Below are positions 51,573 to 59,327 of a DNA stretch of 64,000 bases, piece after piece. Made by a program: the position numbers and the translations under genes. The first letter of the stretch is position 1. Each line of letters starts with the position of its first letter. The DNA comes from DASYXT01 sp035934555. GTDB lineage: Bacteria; Verrucomicrobiota; Verrucomicrobiia; Limisphaerales; UBA8199. Under the pieces are notes generated by a model. It saw nothing but the letters and a program-made list of their open reading frames with translations, was not told the origin of the DNA and did no database searches. The DNA lies in assembly GCA_035934555.1 (NCBI GenBank), contig DASYXT010000063.1:1-64000 (forward strand), given 5' to 3'.

Positions 51573-52752
51573 CCGGCGCGCGCGCCGCGTTGCGGTTACC
51601 CGCCTTGGCCCAGTGCCCGTCGCGCGCCATAAGCTCGAACAAATGCGGGATGGCTGTCACCTGCTCCGGAATCTGCGCCTGGTTGGTGCAGAGCGCGGCA
51701 AAGCTGTGCTTCTCGCGCGGATGATAGCCATGCATCGCGCGGATCGGCCGCGCGCCCATGTGACTGGGCACAATCAGCACGCCTTCATTGAGGAGAAACA
51801 TCAATTCGCCGAAATAGGAATCAGGAAACGACGTGCCGAGCGCTTGGAGTTCAGCCTCCGCCAAAATGCGGCCTTGGGGCACGTCAGCCAGGCAGGTGGT
51901 AACGCATCGGCGGGCCGTTTCGTTGAAAAACCAAAAGCGCGCCATCGTCGAGTCATACACCACCGCGTAATCCCGGCCGAATTTCAACGGCAGAGCGTCG
52001 ATCCGCGCGCGCAAATCAAGGATTTCGTCGCAATTGGCCATCCCATGATCGCTGAACACGTAAAGCCGGATCTCGCCATAATGCTTGCGCGCCGTCTCGA
52101 GCATTTGACCGATCCATCGTTCATACAGCCGCAGCTTCGGCGAGATATTTGGCGACTGGTTTCCTTCACGGTGCAGCAGCGCATCCAGAGCTGGCCAATA
52201 CAGAAAGGCGAACTCGACGCGCTCAGCCTGCAAATCGCGCAGGAGCGTCGCCAGGTTGGCTTCCTCACCGCGCTCGGGCGCGCTGACATGATACGCCACT
52301 TGCTCACGTTCCAGGTAATCGAAGATGTTTTCGCCGCAATTCATGCCGCCCGGTTGGAGGGGGCTTTTCTTTTCCGTGAAATCGTACTGCCACAGATGCT
52401 CAAACGGCATGTTGTACAAATCGAAATAGCCGCGGAACCTAAGCCGGCGTTTTACCCAGGCCGAGAGCCTGCGCCGCACCATGCGCCGCCCGGTCAGTCC
52501 CGACGGCAGCCACCGCAGCCAGCGCAGCGAACGAAACGGCGAATGCTCGGGGTCATAAACGAAATAGCACCAGTTCCGATGTTCGGCGGGCCAGCGGCCC
52601 GAGACGATCGATGGCACGCACGCCGAACTGTATCCAAACACCGACGTGAGCCGCTGCCGGTGCGGCGCAAATTCCCGCGCAAACGGGTCGTCCTTGATGA
52701 TCTCCCAGCCGCAGGCATCTATGAAAACGTACAGCGCCAGGTGAGCTCTCAT
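51565..52752 (-). CDS. alkaline-phosphatase-superfamily phosphodiesterase / nucleotide pyrophosphatase-like
   Basis: The 395-residue protein lacks a signal peptide. It carries the metal-site motifs YVFIDACGWE (Asp12), GYSSACVPSIVSGR (nucleophile Ser/Thr region, 41-53), YWPALDALLHREG, VFSDHGMANCDE (about 235) and MHGYHPREKHS (about 340). This fits type I phosphodiesterases (PF01663). The absence of an export signal means it would act on cytosolic phosphodiesters such as nucleotide sugars or phospholipid head groups. It follows the RsbW-like gene by 82 bases in the cluster. Confidence 0.82.
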   Translation of the reverse strand: MRAHLALYVFIDACGWEIIKDDPFAREFAPHRQRLTSVFGYSSACVPSIVSGRWPAEHRNWCYFVYDPEHSPFRSLRWLRWLPSGLTGRRMVRRRLSAWVKRRLRFRGYFDLYNMPFEHLWQYDFTEKKSPLQPGGMNCGENIFDYLEREQVAYHVSAPERGEEANLATLLRDLQAERVEFAFLYWPALDALLHREGNQSPNISPKLRLYERWIGQMLETARKHYGEIRLYVFSDHGMANCDEILDLRARIDALPLKFGRDYAVVYDSTMARFWFFNETARRCVTTCLADVPQGRILAEAELQALGTSFPDSYFGELMFLLNEGVLIVPSHMGARPIRAMHGYHPREKHSFAALCTNQAQIPEQVTAIPHLFELMARDGHWAKAGNRNAARAPVA

Positions 52753-52834
52753 CGAACATCCCTCGTGTTAGTCATGCTGGCTAACCATAGGACGAGTGGG
52801 CTGGGCAAAGAATCGGGTGAAGTACCCAGACCAA

Positions 52835-53260
52835 TTACGGCGCTCGTTTCTTGCGCAGCACCAGCGTGTTGCCCTCGCCGCCGCGTTCGTAATGTATTTC
52901 ATCCATCACGGCCCGGATTAAGAACAACCCGCGGCCGCTCTCGGCTTCCTGTTGCGGCAACCGCAGTTGCTCAGGCCAATCAAACCCCGGCGTGTGATCG
53001 CTAATCCGCAGTTCGACCATGTCACGGTCGCAACGCGCCTCCACCAGCACCTGTTTGTGCCGCCGGTCCGGCCGGGCATATTTGATGGCATTGTTGCAAG
53101 CCTCTACCAGGGCCAACTCGATATCGACGATTTCTTCCGCGTGGCAGGCTTGTTCTTGCAGGAATTTGCGCGCGGCCCGGGCAACCGGGTGGACTTGCGC
53201 CAAATCACAGGCGAGCATCTGGCGCAGCAGGGCAGGGGTGGGAGGGGCGGGCCCGGGCAT
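52835..53260 (-). CDS. RsbW-like anti-sigma serine kinase (HATPase_c_2)
   Basis: The 141-residue GHKL protein has the N-box ELALVEACNNAIKYA (48-62) with Glu53 and the Asn pair, the G1 box ISDHTPGFDW (86-95) and the G2 box ESGRGLFLIRAVMD (107-120). It lacks a histidine-kinase dimerisation domain. In partner switching such proteins bind a sigma factor or other target and phosphorylate a STAS antagonist on Ser. It starts five bases after the STAS gene, the usual antagonist-kinase pair. No cognate sigma factor or PP2C phosphatase is adjacent; rpoD lies downstream of the cluster. Confidence 0.87.
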   Translation of the reverse strand: MPGPAPPTPALLRQMLACDLAQVHPVARAARKFLQEQACHAEEIVDIELALVEACNNAIKYARPDRRHKQVLVEARCDRDMVELRISDHTPGFDWPEQLRLPQQEAESGRGLFLIRAVMDEIHYERGGEGNTLVLRKKRAP

Positions 53261-53265
53261 GCGGC

Positions 53266-53568
53266 TCAGGATTTAACGATCTCGAGTAGTCGATCCATTC
53301 GGGCCAATTCCAGTAACTGCTGTACCGGTGGCGGCGGATTGAGCAGGCGAACGGTTCCTTTGCGGCTGCTAGCCGTCTTATGCAGCGCGACAAGCGCGCC
53401 CAGACCGCAACTGTCCAGGAACGTGGTTGCAGAAAGGTCGATGTCGATGTCCTTCTGGGTGTCGTCGAGCGCGTCGCGCACCCCTTCGCGAAAGGCGTGG
53501 GCATTGGCAGCGCCCAATTGGTGCACCGCAGAGACCCGCAAGGTTTGGCCGTCCGTTTCGATCTTCAT
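53266..53568 (-). CDS. STAS-domain anti-anti-sigma factor
   Basis: The 100-residue protein is a single STAS domain: MKIETDGQTLRVSAVHQLGA, DIDIDLSATTFLDSCGLGAL and VRLLNPPPPVQQLLELARMD. The phosphorylatable Ser53 is in DSCG. It is the first gene of the nine-gene cluster and pairs with the kinase gene next to it. By family it releases a partner from the kinase when unphosphorylated. Confidence 0.88.
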   Translation of the reverse strand: MKIETDGQTLRVSAVHQLGAANAHAFREGVRDALDDTQKDIDIDLSATTFLDSCGLGALVALHKTASSRKGTVRLLNPPPPVQQLLELARMDRLLEIVKS

Positions 53569-53881
53569 TGTCTAATCTCTGGTTTCCCTGTAACCGGCGG
53601 CGACGAGCCAATAGAGCACAGCTTTTGAGGCTTTGCAATATGGGCACTTGACTCCAAAAATTCAACCCGGTGGAGGTGAGTTGATGGGCCATGGTTAATG
53701 GTCCAAGACCTCAGGCGGCGGCTGGCGCGCAGGACCGCTAATTGAAAATTGAGAATATTGAGAATTGAAAAATGCTAATTGGTCATTGAGGTCCTCGGGT
53801 GTTCTTCAATAGAAAATGGCAATTTTATGATGCTCATTTCTCAATTAAGTAACCTTGCATCCGGGCCTTGACTCTCGTCCA
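53569..53881. other. intergenic region between divergent STAS cluster and ABC permease
   Basis: There is no gene. The stretch 53741-53860 is AT-rich, with repeated GAAAATTGAGAAT / ATTGAGAATTGAAA units and an inverted CATTTCTCAATT. It must hold the promoters of both divergent transcripts, but I see no convincing sigma-70 boxes. Confidence 0.5.
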
Positions 53882-53893
53882 ATGCCAGGGTCG

Positions 53894-55618
53894 ATGACCT
53901 TTCTACCCATCATCGAGCGCGAGTTGCGCCTGCGCGCCCGCGGCCGGAGCAATTATTGGGCGCGCGCGGGTGTAGGCTTCGCCGCGTTGCTGACGGGTTT
54001 GCCGCCGCTGCTATGGACGGGGCCATGGGCGACCCCGGCCAACGTTGGCCGAAGCGTGTTCAATGGTATGGTTGCTTCGGTCTTCGTGCTCAGTTGTGTG
54101 GCTTGCCTGCTGACGGCCGATGTCATCAGCAGCGAGGCGCGGGAGGGCACACTGGGGTTGTTATTGCTGACGCGGGTCAGACGAGTGGACGTGCTGCTGG
54201 GAAAGTTTGCCGCCAACGGTCTTGCGGCTTTATTTGCCTTAATGGCTTTTGTGCCAGTGCTGGTGGTGCCGGTGCTGGCCGGGGGAGTGACTGGTGGCGA
54301 GGCGTTCCGCAAAACGCTCGTGCTGCTCGTGACGTTGTTGCTGGCCCTCAGCGTGGGAATTTGGGCGTCCTCGCGCTGGCGCGAGCGGTTTCGCACGAAC
54401 CGGGGGGCGATGTTCCTGCTGCTTGCCCTGGTTCTGGGCCCCGCGATGGTCGGTGTGGTTTGGCGCGGGCTTGGCTGGCAATTGGCGGGCCCGCTCGGCG
54501 CCTTAACCGCTGCGGGGGATTTGGCGTTTCAAAAGGCGCCCGGCCAATTCTGGGTCTCGATGGGAGTCAACTTAAGCCTCGCTAGCCTGCTGTTGATTGC
54601 AGCGAGCCATAACTTGCAGTGTCGCCTGCTGGAAACCGAGCAGGTCACTCGCACGCCGGTCACCCGCCCCTCGCCGGACTCTCTCCCGGTGGACTCCCTG
54701 GCGCAGGCAGAAGAGGATAATCCTGCTCGTTCCATTTTCGATGACCCGAACGCCCCGCTCAAACCTCTGCCCCCGCCCATCTCGCGACCTGACTCCCACC
54801 CGTTGCAATGGCTGTTAAACCGGCAGCGCGGCCTGGGGCCCATGCTGTGGCTCGGTGGCGTGATCGGCCTGGTGAGCCACGCCTGGGTATGGCCCTTTGC
54901 CCGATTTGTCCCGATGCGTTCCTTTGGTCTGTTGTCCTTGCCGATCTCATTGATAACTGCCGGCATCACCGGTGCACTGTTTGCCTGGGCGGCGAGCCGC
55001 TTCTTTCTACAGGCGCGCCGCAGCGGCGAACTGGAACTCTTGCTCACGACGCCCGTTGGCGCGCGGGAAATGATCTCAGCGCAATGGGCGACCTTGAAGC
55101 GGCTGCTGGTCGGACCAGTGGCTCTGATGGGCCTGCCCATAGTTCTGCAGGGGATGGGATCGGTGTTCGGAGGATATAATCGAGGCGATTTGACGCAGTT
55201 TTACTCTCTGTTCTTCATCATCTTGGGGATTTTGAATCTACTGCTTGGAACCGCGGCGCTCTGTTGGCTGGGAATGTGGTTTGGCTCCCGCACCGAGGGA
55301 CAGGCGCGCGCCATCCTCTGGTCCGTCGGCCTGGCGCGCGGTATGCCTTTCCTTATCAATATCGGGTTCGGGCTGCTGTGGAACTGGGGCTTCGGACTGA
55401 CCTCGCGCGGGCTCGGTTCAAGCTACTGGCTGATTGTTGCCCTCGGCCCCCAAATACTTTATTTGGGTCTTTATATCATCATGATACGAGTCGCCCGGCT
55501 CAACCTGTACCGCGAGCTTTCGGGAGCGGAACCCATGCCCATGCGCGAGGCGCTCTCTCTCGGACTCACCCGCTACGCCAGGGCGCTTGGCCAGGCCCGG
55601 CATTGGACACCGTCTTGA
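53894..55618 (+). CDS. ABC-2 type transporter permease
   Basis: The start is ATG 53894 (MTFLPIIERELRLRARGRSN), with ATG 53882 as alternative. The 574-residue membrane protein has two halves of about six helices each. Each half has the ABC-2 coupling-type motif after its helices: SSEAREGTLGLLLLTRVRRV (about 80-99) and ARRSGELELLLTTPVGAREM in the second half. A soluble Pro-rich stretch (about 255-305) separates them. It resembles permeases of the ABC-2 export family (such as the NatB/Gld type). The ATP-binding partner is not in the window and probably lies elsewhere. Confidence 0.75.
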   Translation: MTFLPIIERELRLRARGRSNYWARAGVGFAALLTGLPPLLWTGPWATPANVGRSVFNGMVASVFVLSCVACLLTADVISSEAREGTLGLLLLTRVRRVDVLLGKFAANGLAALFALMAFVPVLVVPVLAGGVTGGEAFRKTLVLLVTLLLALSVGIWASSRWRERFRTNRGAMFLLLALVLGPAMVGVVWRGLGWQLAGPLGALTAAGDLAFQKAPGQFWVSMGVNLSLASLLLIAASHNLQCRLLETEQVTRTPVTRPSPDSLPVDSLAQAEEDNPARSIFDDPNAPLKPLPPPISRPDSHPLQWLLNRQRGLGPMLWLGGVIGLVSHAWVWPFARFVPMRSFGLLSLPISLITAGITGALFAWAASRFFLQARRSGELELLLTTPVGAREMISAQWATLKRLLVGPVALMGLPIVLQGMGSVFGGYNRGDLTQFYSLFFIILGILNLLLGTAALCWLGMWFGSRTEGQARAILWSVGLARGMPFLINIGFGLLWNWGFGLTSRGLGSSYWLIVALGPQILYLGLYIIMIRVARLNLYRELSGAEPMPMREALSLGLTRYARALGQARHWTPS

Positions 55619-55663
55619 CCCGGACCTCGATTGCGCCGGGTTGCGTCGCGGACTTTCTCGCCT

Positions 55664-55921
55664 ATGCTGGAATCGATGACTGAGTTGGAAAACAAAATCT
55701 TAACCGCTTTGCTCGAGCTGGACCGCGCGGCCAAATCCATGCCCACCAGCAATCCCAAGCCGGACCTGCAACTGCTGTTCTGCCGGCTGGAAGATTTGAT
55801 CCGCCAATTGCCCCACAACGCCGATCCCAACCTGCTCCATTACCTGCACAAGAAGAGTTACGAGAAGGCGCGGCTGTTGCTCGAAGGGCGCGACGCGCAA
55901 AACGCCCGCGGCACCTGCTAA
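55664..55921 (+). CDS. small protein of unknown function upstream of mnmE
   Basis: The start is ATG 55664 (MLESMTELENKILTALLELD) or Met5 (55676). The 85-residue, probably all-helical protein contains PKPDLQLLFCRLEDLIRQLP and DPNLLHYLHKKSYEKARLLL. It has no signal or membrane segment. The stop codon lies four bases before the mnmE ATG, so it is translated from the same message. I do not recognise a family. The heptad-like Leu spacing and position argue for a real gene. Confidence 0.65.
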   Translation: MLESMTELENKILTALLELDRAAKSMPTSNPKPDLQLLFCRLEDLIRQLPHNADPNLLHYLHKKSYEKARLLLEGRDAQNARGTC

Positions 55922-55925
55922 GCCC

Positions 55926-57296
55926 ATGCTTGAAGACACGATTGCGGCGATTGCGACGCCGCTAGGCGAAGGCGGGCTGGGGGTGATTCGGCTGTCCGGC
56001 CCAGGCGCGCTGGCCATTGCCGACCAGTGCTTCGTGCCATCCGGAAAGACTCCCACCAAACCATCCAGCGCGGCCTCCCATACCATTCAGTATGGCCATG
56101 TGGTCCGCGACGGGCAAACCATCGACGAGGTTTTAGCGGCAGTGATGCGCGGTCCACGCACTTTTACCCGCGAGGACACCGTCGAGTTCACTTGCCATGG
56201 CGGGTTGCTGCCGGCCAAGGCGGTGCTCGATACGGTTCTGGCTGCCGGCGCGCGGTTGGCGCAACCAGGCGAGTTTACCCGGCGCGCTTTTCTCAACGGG
56301 CGTCTGGACCTGGCGCAAGCAGAGGCCGTGGCCGACTTGATTCATTCGCGAACCGAGTTGGCCCTGCAGGCCGCCAATGAACAACTTGCCGGCAAGCTTT
56401 CGCAACGCATCAACGGCTTGCGCGATGTCTTAATGCAGACCCTGGCGCATATCGAGGCGCACATCGATTTTCCCGACGAAGACATCGCGCCGGACACGCG
56501 CGGGCAGCTTGTCGAGCGGCTCGACCGCGCGCTCGCCACGATCGAGGAACTGCTGCACACCGCCAGTGAGGGGCAACTGTTGCGCCGCGGCGTCCGGGCC
56601 GCGATTATTGGCCGGCCCAACGCCGGCAAATCCAGCCTGCTCAATCAACTGCTGGGACGCGACCGTGCCATCGTCTCGCCCATCCCGGGCACGACGCGCG
56701 ACACCATTGAGGAGACCGCCAACATTCGCGGCTTGCCGGTGGTCTTCATCGATACCGCCGGGCTGCGGGAGGGCGGCGATGAATTGGAAGCCGAGGGCAT
56801 GCGCCGCAGCCGCCGGTCGCTGGGGCAGGCTGAGTTCGTCTTACACGTGTTGGACGACTCGGAAAAACTGGCGGAGACCGACGAGAAATTCCTGGCTGAA
56901 TTGAGCGGCAAGAAGCGCGTGCTGGTGCGGAACAAAACAGACCTGCCCCGTCGGCTTGAGCTCCCGGACACGCTCAAAGAACGCGTCGTGGAGGTTTGCT
57001 GTTTAACTGGTACGGGGATCGAGGCGCTGAAGGACGCGATTCGCGCGCTGGTCTGGTCGGGCGAAATTCGCGCGGACATGCTCGAAGTGATGATCAACTC
57101 GCGCCACCAGGACGCACTGGAGCGGGCTCGCGTCGGCTTATCGCGCACGGCGGAGGGTTTGCGGGGAAATGCTAATTTGGAGGTGATCGCGATGGAGTTG
57201 CGTATCGGGGTGAACGCCGTTGGCGAGATCGTCGGCAAAACCACCACTGAAGACCTGTTGGACAGCATCTTCAGCCAGTTTTGTATCGGGAAGTAG
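55926..57296 (+). CDS. mnmE: tRNA uridine-5-carboxymethylaminomethyl modification GTPase MnmE
   Basis: The 456-residue protein has the N-terminal folate-binding domain (MLEDTIAAIATPLGEGGLGV, FTREDTVEFTCHGG, GEFTRRAFLNGRLDLAQAEA). A helical domain with an inserted G domain follows: GRPNAGKSSLLN (about 229-240), GTTRDT, DTAGL and NKTD. The C-terminal CIGK carries the catalytic Cys. With MnmG it modifies U34 of certain tRNAs. Normal length. Family B repeats follow its stop codon. Confidence 0.95.
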   Translation: MLEDTIAAIATPLGEGGLGVIRLSGPGALAIADQCFVPSGKTPTKPSSAASHTIQYGHVVRDGQTIDEVLAAVMRGPRTFTREDTVEFTCHGGLLPAKAVLDTVLAAGARLAQPGEFTRRAFLNGRLDLAQAEAVADLIHSRTELALQAANEQLAGKLSQRINGLRDVLMQTLAHIEAHIDFPDEDIAPDTRGQLVERLDRALATIEELLHTASEGQLLRRGVRAAIIGRPNAGKSSLLNQLLGRDRAIVSPIPGTTRDTIEETANIRGLPVVFIDTAGLREGGDELEAEGMRRSRRSLGQAEFVLHVLDDSEKLAETDEKFLAELSGKKRVLVRNKTDLPRRLELPDTLKERVVEVCCLTGTGIEALKDAIRALVWSGEIRADMLEVMINSRHQDALERARVGLSRTAEGLRGNANLEVIAMELRIGVNAVGEIVGKTTTEDLLDSIFSQFCIGK

Positions 57297-57339
57297 TGGG
57301 ACGAGAGGAGCTGGCGAGCCATTGGGAAATCGCTGTCCC

Positions 57340-57660
57340 AATGTCGCGCAGCGTCGTGAACTGTGGCAGCCCTTTGCCGCAGTGGATAGGCGCTGAGGCA
57401 TTCGAAAGCGCCAGGGGGCTGGCGCAGTCCAAAAGCTGGCGCCCAAGCTTGGCGTCCGATGACTGGCAAAGTCATTGTAACGCCGGAGCGCTACTACCTC
57501 GCGCAGCGTCGTGGACTGCGGCAGCCCTCTGCCGCTGTGGACAAGCCGAGACATTTGAAAGCGCCAGGGGGCTCTGCCGCAGTGGATAGGCGCTGAGGCA
57601 TTCGAAAGCGCCAGGGGGGCTGGCGCAGTCCAAAAGCTGGCGCCCAAGCTTGGCGCCCTA
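57340..57660 (+). repeat. repeat family B, tandem-like composite (copies 2 and 3)
   Basis: A unit of about 80 bases beginning TGCCGCAGTGGATAGGCGCT and ending CGCCCAAGCTTGGCG occurs at 57375-57454 and again at 57575-57655, almost identical, 200 bases apart. The core CAGCGTCGTG-ACTG-GGCAG also occurs at 57346 and 57503 and matches the repeat at 16594. No gene is visible in 57297-57677. Confidence 0.75.
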
Positions 57661-57677
57661 GAGGTGGCAGAGATCTC

Positions 57678-57854
57678 TCAACGCCCCTCAGTCATGTTGC
57701 TGGGCAAGCCGCTTTCCCAGCCCTCGGGTGAGTTCCACGGGCGCACAGAGGCATTCTCCGAGTCCTCCCTGCTCGTGGCACAACCGCTCAGGCTGATGGC
57801 AAGTCCCGCCAACACCAGCAGCAGACAAATAATATGTGCTACACGTTCTTTCAT
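57678..57854 (-). CDS. 58-residue lipoprotein (short gene)
   Basis: The frame on the minus strand from ATG 57854 to TGA 57678-57680 encodes MKERVAHIICLLLVLAGLAI then SLSGC, a clear type II signal with lipobox LSGC (Cys25). A short mature part follows, with VRPWNSPEGWESGLPSNM and TEGR at the end. The pattern RPWN-P-GWE-GLP--M-EGR recurs in tiny lipoproteins of Verrucomicrobia as I remember them. Its ATG overlaps the stop of the coiled-coil gene (ATGA), so the two are coupled. It is below common length cut-offs and easy to miss. Function unknown. Confidence 0.75.
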   Translation of the reverse strand: MKERVAHIICLLLVLAGLAISLSGCATSREDSENASVRPWNSPEGWESGLPSNMTEGR

Positions 57855-58684
57855 TGACGAGAAGCTGTGACTTGTGAGTGCCGGTCCAGGCTCGCCGTCG
57901 TATCAGTCGCTTCCTTTATCTCAGGATGTGCGGGGATCACCTGGTCGCCCTCCATCACTTCACCCAGTTGCCAGCCTGCCATCACGTTGGCGATGCTCCG
58001 GTCCTTCTGAACGCTGCGGACGATCACTTTGGCCACCAGCCGCCCGTCGCGGTTCACCAGCAGCTCCCCGCGCTCCAGCACGCCCTGGTCCTGGCCAATA
58101 TTCAGCACCACAAAATTCCACTTCGGGTCGGTCACCAGGATTTTCCCGCGCAAATCCGCCGGCAATGGAACCGAGTAATCGGGGTCGCGGTAAAACGCCA
58201 GCTCATTGGTTAAGGCGCGAATCTTTTGCAACCGTTCCAATGCGATCTTGGCCAGCATGCCGTTTTCAGCCTGCAGGCTCTTGTACTGGCGGTTCATGGC
58301 CAGAATCTGGTCCGGCTTCAAGCCGGTGCCTTCGTAGGCGGCCAATTGGTCGCGCGCATCGTCGCGCTCCTTGCGGGCGGAATCGCGCTCCTTGCGGGCG
58401 GAGTCGCGCTCGGTCGTGACCACCTCGACCTGCTTGGTGGCCGTGTTCAACTGGTCCTTGGTCGAGGCCAACTCGGTCTGGGTTTGCGCGAGCGTGCTTT
58501 GGGTCTTCTTTAAGGTCGAGCGCGTGTCAGCCAACTCGTGCTGCGCCGTTTCCTTCATGCTCTTTTCGTTATCGCGGTCGTGGGCCAGGTTGACGACCTT
58601 TTCCTTCACCTTGACGAAGTTCAGGACGCCCACCGCCAACCCGGCGAGGATGGCCACAATTAAACTGATTCGCAGCATCGACAT
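57851..58684 (-). CDS. membrane-anchored coiled-coil protein, unknown
   Basis: The 277-residue protein has one N-terminal membrane segment (about 4-24). A long coiled coil follows (about 28-115) with the repeats KERDSARKERDSARKERD. A C-terminal beta-rich domain comes next (about 175-255: LRGKILVTDPKWNFVVLNIG, QGVLERGELLVNRDGRLVAK, QLGEVMEGDQVI). The latter resembles short beta-barrel domains in which a fixed loop reads 'D.G...G..L.V.RDG..VA', but I know no name. It is probably periplasmic and part of envelope structure, together with the overlapping small lipoprotein. Confidence 0.65.
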   Translation of the reverse strand: MSMLRISLIVAILAGLAVGVLNFVKVKEKVVNLAHDRDNEKSMKETAQHELADTRSTLKKTQSTLAQTQTELASTKDQLNTATKQVEVVTTERDSARKERDSARKERDDARDQLAAYEGTGLKPDQILAMNRQYKSLQAENGMLAKIALERLQKIRALTNELAFYRDPDYSVPLPADLRGKILVTDPKWNFVVLNIGQDQGVLERGELLVNRDGRLVAKVIVRSVQKDRSIANVMAGWQLGEVMEGDQVIPAHPEIKEATDTTASLDRHSQVTASRQ

Positions 58685-59327
58685 GTTTTCCCGTTTTTAG
58701 TTTATGTCGCTCAACAGAGTACGGACCTGACGGCAGCGTGTCAACGCCACTCGCAACAAAAAACGAACCGTTATTAACTCATGAACCTGGCCACATCGGG
58801 GCGTGAACGGCTTCGTCCTCGCGATTCGTCGATAATTGCCCAGCCACAAGGGGACGAGGCTGTGTCTGCCCCTTCATGATTTGGCGCTGTGAACCACGTT
58901 CTAACCTCGCTGGGCCACCGCCATCGCTCGCACCCTCTCCCGGGTAAACGCACGCTCAGATACCATCAATCGGGTATAAATGCTTCGCCAAACTGGCAAG
59001 CGCAACCATTCCGTACGAGCGGGAGGGCTTAGCGCAACCTCGATGCGCCCTGTCCCCGGCCATCACATAGCACTGTTAACCAGGGGCTTTACTCAGCCCC
59101 GGAACGCGCTATATTCCTGGCCAATGCAGTTTGCCAGCGCCAATCCGATTTTTGGCCCGCGCCTCGCCTCAGCGCAATGGGCGCGTTGCGGCTCCCTGCC
59201 CACTCCACCGTAGCCCGTGCGTTCCTCGGAGGTCTGGCTCCGGCCAGCCCTGTTCCCAGCGGCGAAACGGCCGCCTCTCTGCTGGATTGGTCTGAAGCAA
59301 CCATTTTAACAATAGCGCTCAATTTTT
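58685..59327. other. 643-base region without recognisable genes
   Basis: I see no convincing gene on either strand. Short open frames have no protein-like composition. A weak hairpin GGGGCT/AGCCCC lies at 59083-59100. The region separates the divergent coiled-coil gene and prfC and should contain their promoters. Confidence 0.5.

Noticed and set aside
51175..53004. 609-residue plus-strand open frame across GT2 and phosphodiesterase
   Set aside because: It is antisense to two well supported genes, and I see no domain in it.
57664..57870. 68-residue plus-strand frame
   Set aside because: It is antisense to the small lipoprotein, which has a clear signal peptide and a coupled start.
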